Assembly: GCF_022701175.1 (NCBI RefSeq)
Contig: NZ_CP078088.1
Location: 2,480,001-2,544,000 of the forward strand
Direction: 5' to 3'
Length of the DNA: 64,000 nt
Origin: Allobaculum sp. Allo2
Lineage (GTDB): Bacteria > Bacillota_I > Bacilli_A > Erysipelotrichales > Erysipelotrichaceae
The position numbers and the translations under genes are program-made. The notes under the pieces were generated by a model. The model was not told the DNA's origin. It did not search any database and saw only the letters and a list, made by a program, of their open reading frames with translations. Below, in pieces: positions 41,742 to 53,708 of this stretch. How positions within the stretch are numbered: position 1 is the stretch's first letter; each line of letters opens with the position of its first letter.

Positions 41742-43607
41742 CTACAGCACTTTGACTTCTGTATCCGGTGAGAGAAGTTTGAAGATTTCTCCAACATTTA
41801 CTCTAGCGGCATCGTCTCCAAAGCTGCTGTCCCGGAAAACAGCGCGAAGCGGCTGACGTTTAGCGATCTCTCGAACCACTTCTTCAGGAACGTTTTCTGC
41901 AAAGCAGGCCACCAAAGCATTTTCATCATAGGTGTGAACAGAGACACCAGTGATCTCTTCTGATTTGTAGGGCTTTGATAACTCCAGACCCCAATCAAGA
42001 AGACAACCAAAAGAAGATCCAGGTCCGTACGATCCTCCTTTATATTGGATTCAGTCATTGAGAGAAAGTATTGCTGGTAGTCGTTTGGAGAGTAGTAAAT
42101 ATCTTTCATGTTCGAACTAGCCAGCTCAAAGACACGAAAACCAGGAACAATTTCGCCAAGTAGAGTATTATCTTTATAAATCTTACCTGTGGCCTTCTTG
42201 ATTCGATCGATTCCTATATCGCAAATCGTTCGATAACCCGCCTCATAGGCTTTGCTTTTGGAATCTACTGTTTCTGGTATCTGAACCAAGATATACTGGA
42301 TTGTCTTGCCACTTTCACGATTTATTTCCATCACTGCCTGAGCAAGAGAGGCTGAACCAGAAAAGAAATCTAATACAATCGAATCTTCTTTCAGGTTTGC
42401 AAGCGTCATCAACCGTTTCAAGAGTCTGACTGGTTTTGGGCCATCGAAGTATCCACCACCCAATAATGCAGATGTTTCTTTCGCACCTTCCTGACTGTGA
42501 CCGACATCTTTGTAAAACATAATTGAAGTGGGAGCCATTCCATCAAATTTCAACTCAGAAAGAAATCGTTTCATACTGGGAACGGAATCTCCTTTGGCTC
42601 CAAACCAGATGCGGTTATCCTGGAGTCTCTCCAAAATTTATTTTGGAGAGACTCCAGCAGCGTCCTGCTGGAGGCTCTACCACCCTGCCGGAAGGCAGGG
42701 TGATTGGATAGTCAGATTCAGCATTATAGGTTTTTACCGACAGATCACTTGGTTTCCACGGTCCTCTAGGGTCGTTATCTGGATTCGCATAACGTGCATT
42801 GGCTTCTTCCGTTCGCGGAAGACGTCCTATTTTAAAATTATCCAGATTTTTTGAGTACATAAGAATGTAGTCATGACTATTCGAAATGTACTTTGCATCA
42901 TTTTTCGGAGCATAAGCTCTTTCCCAGATAAGCTGAGCGACAAAATTCTGTTCACCGAAAACTTCATCACAAATCTTCCTTAAATTTTCCTGCTCATTAT
43001 CGTCAATGCTGATAAAAATCACACCATCTTCAGTCAGAAGATTTCTAGACAAGATCAGTCTCGGGTATATCATTGAACACCAGTCTGAATGAAACCGACC
43101 GTTGGTCTCCAAATTTCGGATCAGTCGGTCTCTATCCTCTGAGACAGCTTCTATCTTTTCCTCAAACTGTATTTTTGAAGATTCAAATGTATCTCTGTAG
43201 AGAAAATCGTGTCCCGTATTATAGGGAGGATCAATATAGATCATCTTGATTCGATTTAAGTAACTTTCCTGGAGAAGTTTGAGAACATCCAGATTGTCCC
43301 CTTCAATGTATAGGTTTTTAGCATGTTCCCAATCCACTCCTTCTTCAGGTAGAGGTCGCAACGTTTTTCGAATCGGGGAATGAGCCTGCGCTAATGCTTT
43401 CTTCTTTCCTGGCCAGGTAAAAGTATATGTCTCGTTTCCTTCAGCAATACTTCCTGAGAGCAATTCTTTCAGTATTTCAAAATCTATAGATTTTCGGGTT
43501 TTTCCTTCGTTATCAAAGGATTCAGTTATGGCTTCTGGAAAAAGATCGCCAATCTTTTTAACATTTGATTCAAATAAATCGGCAGTCTCCATTTTCATCT
43601 TTTCCAT
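41742..43607 (-). CDS. mod: Type III restriction-modification DNA methyltransferase, Mod subunit
   Basis: About 622 residues, N6-adenine methyltransferase of the beta class. Catalytic motif IV IYIDPPYNTGHDF precedes the AdoMet-binding motif I LDFFSGSASLAQAV, which lies in the second half. The conserved TLPSGRVVEPPAGRCW and DNRIWFG segments flank a frame break near 42625 that lies in a dense hairpin cluster; a second break near 42010 hides the end, which then reads to VKVL at 41742. Mod alone methylates and with Res forms the restriction enzyme. It overlaps the DUF4391 gene by 38 bases. Confidence 0.9.
42622..42702. repeat. Three consecutive perfect hairpins inside mod
   Basis: Arms GGAGTCTCTCCAAAA/TTTTGGAGAGACTCC (15 bases, 4-base loop), CTCCAGCAG/CTGCTGGAG (9 bases) overlapping it, and CACCCTGCC/GGCAGGGTG (9 bases, GGAA loop). 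The stretch codes for a conserved part of Mod. Confidence 0.8.
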
Positions 43608-44257
43608 ATTCAAATTTACGCAATTCTGATTTCAGATGCTTCAACTCATCATTGAGTTTCACCTTTTATTGAACTGCTTTTCCTTTCTCATCTTTGCCTG
43701 CAGTTTCTCGATCTTTTTCTCCAGGTATTTTATTTCATTTGTCCGATCGACAGATTCTTCTAGGCTTTCTTCTTCATTGCCTAACAGTGAATCGCCAGCA
43801 ATCTCCCTTACCAGACTTTCATAAATCTGGTTCATATTTATGCCTTTGAGTTCAACGCTGAAAGAGTCTTCAGGCATCCAATCCGTATGGTAGTAGGCAG
43901 CTACCTTGTAGGCCGTCTCTTCTTTGTTTTTGCTTCCTTGAATGCTGTCCAGATTTGGATCTGCTTTTCATGATGGAGAACAAAAACAATGTGATAGGGA
44001 ATTCCCTGGTCGATCAGTTTCAGGACTTTTTCATCGAGATCCTTAGAGGCTAACTGAACCTCAAAAACTTCGATTTCATTCACTTTCTCGCCAGCAGCAA
44101 TATTGGCAGTGGATGGAGCGATCTTATTTCTCCAGATAATGTTTTTGATCTGGTCGACAAAGACCCGCTTAGTCTCAGGAGTAACCTCAAGCTGCTCGTA
44201 GAATTTCTTCTTTGGAATTCGTTTATTGAATTCTGTTGTTTTTGGCAGGCCGAGCAT
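43570..44257 (-). CDS. DUF4391 protein of the defence operon
   Basis: About 230 residues. It starts MLGLPKTTEFNKRIPKKKFYE and contains FVDQIKNIIWRNKIAPSTAN, INEIEVFEVQL and IPYHIVFVL, a PD-(D/E)XK-like alpha/beta arrangement (E-V-F-E-V), then a charged coiled coil KYLEKKIEKLQAKMRKEKQ. Breaks near 43925 and 43665; after repair it ends in KHLKSELRKFEYGKDENGD and stops at 43570, inside mod. Its start overlaps the helicase stop (TAATG). DUF4391 genes often occur between a helicase and a type III Mod; function unknown. Confidence 0.8.
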
Positions 44258-46504
44258 TAGTCATCCTCCTTTTTCACAACCAGAAAGCAGACCAGTTCAA
44301 AATCATCGAGACCGCTTACATCTGAAAGAAGGGCGGAAGTGCCTCCTGCAGAGAAAAGGCTGTCCAGGTCGCTTTCTTCTTTCAGGTCAATTATGGATGA
44401 GATTGATTCATTCAGCATCATCGAGATATCCGACATGTCTTTTCCATCGTCTGTTTCTTTATTGACTTTCTGACAGAGCGATACAATTGGTTCACTTTTG
44501 TTTCTGCAAAGAAGTCTCACGCGATCCAGCAGGCTTTTAGGATTCAGATAATCACAGACCACTTCTCCATCTTCACCCATATAGACCATGTAGTAGGGAT
44601 GGATTCGGTTGCGGTTGTCGATATTCACATTGTTGTTGACGTTTCGAAGGATGAAGATCACGCCCTCTGGATTGTCTTTACTGGCTGCGACAACGGCGCG
44701 AAGTCCGTAAGGCTTGTTTTCCAGACTCGGATGAGTCTTAACATATTCGAGAAGATCCATTCGAAACTCATTTAACCCAAGGTCCATAATCGAAACGCCG
44801 CTGGACATGTCTTCAATGTCCACAACTTCTTCCTGGAGTTTTTAAGCTGCTGTTTCCGATACTCCAGGTCACCTTTTTCTTCTTCGTTGATCAGATCATC
44901 ATCCCCTGTGGATGTCATGATGGAGATCTTCATCCGCGTTTCAACTCTGGATTTCAGGTTGATATAGTCATCCAATTCCATATCTGGCCAGAAGTTTACA
45001 AGCTGGATAAACTCATTCCTGCTTCCAATGCGGTCAACACGGCCAAATCTCTGAACGATGCGCACCGGATTCCAGTGAATGTCATAGTTCACCAGATAGT
45101 CACAGTCCTGAAGATTCTGACCTTCAGAGATACAGTCGGTGGCGATCAGAACGTCAATCTCATCCGTTGATCCTGGCATCAGTACATCTCTGTCTTTTGA
45201 AATTGGTGAGAAGCAAGTCAGAATATTATTCAGTTCTGGCTTCAGTCCTTTGATGGTTGACTTTCCTTCAACAGAGCCAGTGACCATTGCTGTATTCAGA
45301 CCGTATTTTCTCTTCAATACAGGGGCGAGCTGTTCGTAAAGGTATTCTGCAGTATCTGCAAATGCCGAGAAGATGAGCAGCTTCTTGTTTCCCGGATTGA
45401 TTGGATGGCTGATTTTTTCTTCCACTAGATGCTCGAGTGTCTGCAGCTTGAGATCATATTCAGGGGTAATATCCTGAACCATGGAAATGAGCAGTTCCAG
45501 GGTATCCCGATCCTGCTGCAGTTCTTCGCGCCAGGATTTGTAATCCATATCCCGCAGATCAATATCGACTTTTCCGCCTATGGTAAATATGTCCTCATTG
45601 GTATCGTCGATATCAAAGTCATAAGTGTCGCCTGTTTCAGCTTCTTTTACGCTGCCAATACCTGCTGCCTCAAATCGGTTGACTTTCTCGATGCTGGTAT
45701 TGATCGTTTGGAGAATCTTGTTCACAGTCAGATAAAAAGAGTGAACAGAGCTTTCCAGCCGCTTCAGAAGGTTAATGCTCATCAGTCTCTGAACTCCGCG
45801 CTCCCGACCAATCTGGGTCAGGTTATTGCCACCGCCGCCTGAGAGCTCTGCGTACTTATGGAGCTTGCTGGGGAAAATGAAGTTTGATGGAGTATAGACC
45901 GTCAAAAGCAGCTGGTTCAGAGTTTCATAAATTTCCGAATAGTTGATGGCGTTCTTCTTTTTCGTCAGACTGGGCCGCAGGGAAACTGGCTTCAACCGTG
46001 TTGGGAATTTGCCAATCGCTTCTGTGTTGTAATACTTTTCAATATGCTTTCTGGATCTTGCAATGGTCACGCTGTCCAGAAGCTCAAAGAAATCAAAATC
46101 AAGCATTCCCAGCAGCGTGTCGGTTGTTCGGGACTGAGGTGAAAGTTCGCTCCAGGTTTTGAACGCTTTTTGTGCCTGTGAAAAATCTCGTCGATTGTCT
46201 TGATTGTATTCAACTTTTCATCCAGCTGTTCCGATTCGCCTTCATAAGCAATGGCAAGCTGGTTCTTCAGATCGGTAAATCTGTTATTGACAGGAGTCGC
46301 GCTCAGCATCAGCACTTTGGTTCTGACACCGGCTTTGATCACTTTGTCCATCAACATCTGATAGCGATTCTCATGGGTATTGGCATGAGTTCCAATGCCG
46401 TTTCTGAAATTGTGTGATTCATCAATCACGACCAGATCGTAGTTGCCCCAGTTGAGCCGGCCAAGATCCAGACCGTTGGACAGGCCTTTTTTCTGCTTAA
46501 ATCC

Positions 46505-48148
46505 CAATGTCATTAAGTTAAGGAGGGATAAAAATCGTATACCCTGTTCATGAGCGTTGTTATTTCTTATATTTTGCGTCTCAGGCATGACGAAAAGGAT
46601 GATTTTCTACCTGTTGAAAAAATCATCCTGATGACTTTCGGTTTTCAAATCTGTCACTTCTTCTTTCTGGTATCAGCTCTTCCTTCTCTGATCGGAGATA
46701 TCCTGGCCAGAAGAAGATCTTCCAGTGTACTCAAGCTGATTCTGGCTTTTTGAACAGCCACTGTTGAATCGTTTTGATGATGAATCCGAAATCTGCCTTC
46801 TGCTTGTGCTTTTTGGCCTGAGCGATGCGCTTCTGGTGCTGACGAGATCTTTCTACCTTGTTGCGCAAACGGGAACAAAGATTGTAGAGAGTCATTTTGG
46901 CATAGATCTCTGCCTGGACCAGATCAAGCTTCCTTGAATGAGTCCATTCAAGATCGGTGTTTCGTTTCAGTCCCCTGAAGCCGACTTCAACCTGCCAGCG
47001 CAGACGGTAGATCTGCTTGATGTCCTCGGTCCCAAACTCAGCTTCCGACAGATTGGTGCAGACGGTAATGAATGATTCATTCCCTTCGCAGGCAGCTTTG
47101 AACCTCACAACCCTGATATTTAAAGGGAGTTCAGTCGTTTGACCGTCAAATTCAGGCTGCTTCCTGTACGAAGAGATGTACTTATAGACATCCCAATGGT
47201 CTTTGACATGCCTGTTGTTTTTACTGGTCAGAATCACATTGAAAGGAATGTCATACTCTTCTGACTCGGGAGTCTTATAGTACTTGAGAATGCTTGTAGA
47301 TGATGTCTCGTCTTTGATACGTATGACAAAAGGGACATGTTCCTTCTGCAGGCGATAGAAAGACATAAGAGCTTCGTATCCCCGATCAGCGATGAAGATG
47401 GCTTTCTGAAATGAAGAACGCTGAGCGAGTTCAAGAAGAGCTGAATCTTCATTCTTCTCAGAGCCGGGTTGAAGCAGCGCGTCAGTAAAGACGGAGTTGA
47501 GGGCGTCGAATTCGGCATTCAAATGAACAAAGTGCCTCTTCTTGCCTTTTTAGAAGCGCCATAGGTGATGTCATTGTCCTGTTCAGGAAGAACTTGAATC
47601 TCGCTTCCATCTACAGCGAGGAGGCGATAACCCTTGAAGGTTTTAACATCAGAGCTGGAAGTTGCCTTGTTAAACCGATTGAAGACGTTTTTATAAAGTG
47701 AAGAGTTGATTTTGGAACGGGCCTGAGACACAGCAGAGGCTGAAACAGATGATCCGCCCTTAAACAGGATCCAGGGAAAGGAAGCAGCGAGGGATTCCTC
47801 TGTCAGCTGAAACGGAAGAAGGACAAGCTCATGCAGGTCAATCTGCCGCTTACGGGTGAAGGCGGACTGAGAAGTAAAATTGGCAGGGTTCGCCGTTTCT
47901 GAGCTGATGATATTGAGGAAGGTGTTTCTGAAGAAAGAACATTCTTTGGCGATAGCAGTCATAGGGAAAACTCCTTTAAGTTCTCCCCATCGGCTGCGAA
48001 GCAGACGCGCGGCGGCAGAAATTTGTCAATAGATTTTTAGAAAAAGTGAAAAACTCGAATCATTCGAGATTTGACTTGAAGAGTAGAAAAAGACCACATC
48101 ACTGCTTAACGCTGATGTGGTCTGAGAAATCTTAACTTAATGACATTG
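46505..48148 (-). mobile_element. IS4-family insertion sequence, copy 2
   Basis: 1644 bases, same 18-base inverted ends as copy 1, opposite orientation, flanked by direct duplications GCTTAAATCC (46495-46504 and 48149-48158). A handful of differences from copy 1: one A less in the GAAAG run near 46642, T/C in the right end, and CGTCTGC instead of CAGCTGC near 48009. The near identity points to recent movement. Confidence 0.95.
46731..47962 (-). CDS. IS4-family DDE transposase (copy 2)
   Basis: Predicted protein identical to that of copy 1 over all segments read, including the frame break after YGASKKARRG (near 47545) curable by one A. Catalytic residues AVDGSEIQVL, FIADRGYEAL and YRLRWQVEVGFRGLK are present. 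The ribosome binding site AAAGGAG precedes ATG at 47962. Confidence 0.9.
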
Positions 48149-49266
48149 GCTTAAATCCGTATGATAGAGAACGTCATAGTTTAATCGGTCAGCCGCAATC
48201 GGGTTGTTTACGTAATTATCTTTATAGGTATTCCAGTTGGCGGACAATTTCTTCGGACAAAGGACAAGAACGCTCTTATTGCGATTCTCGTAGTACTTGA
48301 TGACAGACAGGGCTGTGAAGGTTTTTCCCAGACCGACACTGTCTGCCAGGATGCAGCCGTTATATTTCTCCAGCTTGTTGATGATTGCCAGAGCCGCATC
48401 CTTCTGAAAGTCATAAAGCATATTCCAGACTTTGCTCTGCTTGAATCCAGTGGCTTCATTGGGGAGAACGTCTTCAGAGATGTCCGACAGAAATTCGTTA
48501 AAGATGTTATACAGGATGACGTAATAGATGAACTCCGGTGAATTCTCGACATAAGCGGAGGATATGCTCTGGACGATTTCATCTGTTACATCCTGGACTC
48601 TGGAATCGTCGCTCCAGACTGAATTGAAGTTTTGCAGGTAAGATGTCGAAAATGGAGTATCTGCTTTTGTGGTTATATTGAACGCATAGTTACCCCGTTC
48701 ACAGCCCAGGTCAGCAGTCGAGAATGCATTGACTGGAAAATAGACCTGATCTTCTTCTCCGGGAGCAGAAACAATGATATTTCCGGACATTGTTTCGTTT
48801 CCGGTCATCGATTTGAACTTGCATTTCTTCTGAATCCAGTCGGCGCATTCTTTAGCAATAGCCTTTTGATTCATTTCGTTGCGCAGCTTGATCTCATATT
48901 CTGTTCCATATAGATTTCGTTCTCGGTTCAATTTGGGAATATAAAATTCTCTTTGGGCTTTTTCTCTCCTTTTTCATCTGGAAGGAAGGTGGGGAGGTGA
49001 AAATAAAACGAAGCTCATCGATCTGGCCTAATTCCTTCTTCAGTTCTCTGAAGGCATAAATCGAAAAATAAGCTGCAGCAATTGAAACTTTGCTGCCTTT
49101 TTTGATCGTGGTTTTCAGGTCATCTCTGAGGAGTTCATTTTTGTTATCGATCTGTTTCATCTGCATAGTCATAATTCAAGCCTCCTCATCGTTCACGTCC
49201 TGATTTTTAAATTCAATTCAACACTTGTATTTTGACCGGTATGACAAAAGCCCACAAGACGAAATT

Positions 49267-49304
49267 GGCCGATTCCGCAGAAGGTTTCTGCAGAACCGGC
49301 CCCT
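49267..49304. repeat. Long hairpin ahead of the helicase gene
   Basis: GGCCGATTCCGCAGAA pairs with TTCTGCAGAACCGGCC over 16 positions with two G-T type mismatches and a 3-base-plus loop. It lies just after the stop of the small ORF at 49306 in the direction of the operon. There is no clear T tract, so a processing or attenuation role is possible. Confidence 0.6.
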
Positions 49305-49305
49305 G

Positions 49306-49428
49306 TTAACAACAATATAAAGATTGGTTTATTCGTCCCTTTGATATAAAAGGTGTCCTAATCTGTTTAGCGATACCATCTTGATATAGCTTTTTGCCGA
49401 TCACTACATCAAACTTTTTCTGGCTCAT
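49306..49428 (-). pseudogene. Internally deleted Eco57I-type methylase remnant
   Basis: Forty codons after GAAGGAATAG: MSQKKFDVVIGKKLYQDGIA...NQSLYCC. The start KFDVVIG is exactly the strand before the catalytic NPPY motif of Eco57I-type N6-adenine methylases, which normally follow the subunit M gene. Here NPPY reads KKLY, so the catalytic region is missing, as if an internal deletion joined the first residues to the last thirty or so. No methylase activity is expected. Confidence 0.5.
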
Positions 49429-49430
49429 AT

Positions 49431-50419
49431 CTATTCCTTCTTTCCTTTCAATCTCTTTGTATCGAATCGTTTTTTCGCTCTCCACTTTCGTACTTTACAA
49501 AGTGGAGCTTTTTCTTCTGGTTTGTCTTCAATATCGAAAAGGGTCATCTGCTCAAAGACCGGCTGCGGAACACCCAATGGGACAGTTCCATTCAAGCCGT
49601 CCATCTGCCAGAAATTCCAAGTGATGATGTTTGTGATTACAGTAAGAAGATCCTTATCGACTTCTTTGTCCCAAATGCTCTGGCAGTAGTCAACAAAGGT
49701 CATGAGCAGGTTGATACGGCCAATGAGTAAATTGTCGCCCTGGTACTCATAGCCGTACACACTTTCATAGGCGCGCGTCGCCCACTTAATCCAGTCTTCT
49801 TCATTGTCTGTGTTCTCGGTCACAACCCGCAGCTTTCGATCAAGAATCCCAATTCGCGCTTCAACAGGAATGATCTCTCCGGTTGAGGCGTTGTATCGGG
49901 AAACGATGAATGGTGCTTCGCCACAGGTGATTTCAAGAACGGATCGGTCAACGTAGTCTTTCCACTTCTTACCTTTGAAATCGATCTTTTCGGTTTTTGT
50001 CTCTCAGGTTTGATCTTTTTCAACATTGAATACGTCAGGACTTCCGAACCATTCTTCATCGAGGTGATTCACCATTTTGTTGACGATCCAGGATGGAGTG
50101 AACACTTCTGCCTTCGATTTGGTCCGTTGCTGCTGCGTTTCAAGTGCTTTAAATGCTCTTGGCTGAATGAGGACCGGATTAATTCCGGCCAGTGCACCAG
50201 GAGTAATTTCAAAACGATCGCAGTAATTCTTTCCATATTCACTGTAGCCATCCGTTGCCAGATGATTCGCTTGCCTGTCGTCTTATCAATCAACAGCTTA
50301 TCCAGGATCATATCGAGAGGATAACGTCTGAATTCAATCAGTTTTTCCAAAGCGTATCCTCTCCCTTCATCCACTTGTTTTTGATTTGAACTGTTAAGAA
50401 TAGTGTAACATTGTTTCAT
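49431..50419 (-). CDS. Restriction endonuclease subunit M-like protein
   Basis: About 330 residues. MKQCYTILNSSNQKQVDEGRG starts it; PLDMILDKLLIDKTTGKRIIW, then FTPSWIVNKM and LDEEWFG (the family's FTP-type motif), ITCGEAPFIVSRYNASTGE, RIGILDRKLRVV, YGYEYQGDNLLIGRINLL and ITWNFWQMDGLNGT. These are the N-terminal conserved blocks of a family annotated as restriction endonuclease subunit M, usually followed by an Eco57I-type catalytic methylase. Breaks near 50258, 50040 and 49980 look like under-calls. First gene of the defence operon; its methylase partner is reduced to a remnant (49306-49428). Confidence 0.75.
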
Positions 50420-50441
50420 TCTTTATTTTTCGCTCCCTATG

Positions 50442-50479
50442 AACAAGCTCAGGTACATGTAACCATACCTGAGCTTGTT
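50442..50479. terminator. Perfect palindrome between polA remnant and subunit M gene
   Basis: AACAAGCTCAGGT pairs with ACCTGAGCTTGTT, 13-base perfect arms, 12-base loop, followed by TTTTAG on the plus strand. It follows the minus-strand polA remnant stop (50480). Confidence 0.7.
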
Positions 50480-50746
50480 TTAGTCCTTCCTATAGAACGA
50501 GCACTCATACCATCCGCATTCAGCACCAGCCCTTCAGCCCAGTCAGGCACTCCGCTCATCAGCTTGCAGACTTCTTCAACCGAATTTCTTTCATCAGCTT
50601 CAATGATCACCTCGTCATGGACGTGAGCGACGATTCTCATCTCGCTCATTCTCCGCATGCTCTCCATCAGAAGATCTCTGGCGCCGCCTGAACAATATTC
50701 TCCACAAACTTGGGACCGTAGCTTTCAAGCCGCTCCCATTTTTCGT
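50480..50746 (-). pseudogene. C-terminal remnant of a second phage family A DNA polymerase
   Basis: Reads EKWERLESYGPKFVENIVQAA, RDLLMESMRRMSEMRIVAHV, HDEVIIEADERNSVEEV and GLVLNADG..ECSFYRKD, closely similar to the last 90 residues of the polymerase at 32536-35391. Motif C (HDE) is present but everything upstream is missing. Two breaks look like missing bases. It marks the remains of a second replication module at the right end of the island. Confidence 0.85.
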
Positions 50747-50751
50747 AGTCC

Positions 50752-50796
50752 AAAAATTCAGGGTACAGCTAGCTTTAAGCTGTACCCTGAATTTTT
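50752..50796. terminator. Perfect 19-base inverted repeat near the right island edge
   Basis: AAAAATTCAGGGTACAGCT and AGCTGTACCCTGAATTTTT form perfect arms with a 7-base loop. A and T tracts on both outer sides make it a possible bidirectional terminator. It adjoins the point where polymerase homology ends. Confidence 0.75.
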
Positions 50797-50956
50797 AATT
50801 ACGAGCCTCACCACCTAATGTATTGTGCCTTCATTTCCCCCTTCGTTTCTTTCTTCGCTTCTTTCTTCGCTGCGCAGCGGATCCGGCTCGCCATGCCGAC
50901 CTGCGGCCAGTCCGGCGAAGAGGATTAACGGATCCATGAATCAGGCAGACAAACGG
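50797..50956. other. Spacer between island and ATP synthase operon
   Basis: About 160 bases, including a pyrimidine-rich repeat (TTCGTTTCTTTCTTCGCTTC). No gene recognised. Confidence 0.5.
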
Positions 50957-50998
50957 AAAAAGAGCTTTTTCTTCCCGGCATGCGAACAGAAAAAGCTC
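50957..50998 (-). terminator. Terminator of the ATP synthase operon
   Basis: On the minus strand GAGCTTTTTCT pairs with AAGAAAAAGCTC around a 12-base loop, followed by TTTTTCC, about 25 bases after the atpC stop. Confidence 0.85.
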
Positions 50999-51020
50999 CT
51001 GATCTATAAAGAATTCTGAT

Positions 51021-53707
<2,687 letters not shown>

Positions 53708-53708
53708 A

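Larger units (their letters stand above)
44257..49172 (-). pseudogene. PLD-like/SNF2 DEAD-box helicase of defence operon, interrupted by IS4
   Basis: About 1090 residues without the IS. The N-terminal part (MKQIDNKNELLRDDLKTTIK, KVSIAAAYFSIYAF) is phospholipase D-like. Walker A lies in ILADSVGLGKTFTAL, motif II in VVIDESHNFRN, motif III in MLSATPVNNRF, and the C-terminal helicase lobe has QRFGRVDRIGSRN. The IS4 copy at 46505-48148 splits the gene between Walker A and DESH, with 10-base duplications of GCTTAAATCC. Other breaks (48900, 46140, 44830) look like missing bases. This family accompanies type III systems; the intact form may remodel or translocate on DNA. The present allele should be inactive. 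Confidence 0.85.

Noticed and set aside
42622-42702. Insertion of a foreign element in mod
   Set aside because: The hairpin cluster at first looked inserted, but it codes for the conserved PSGR..PP.GRCW segment of Mod, so it is part of the gene.
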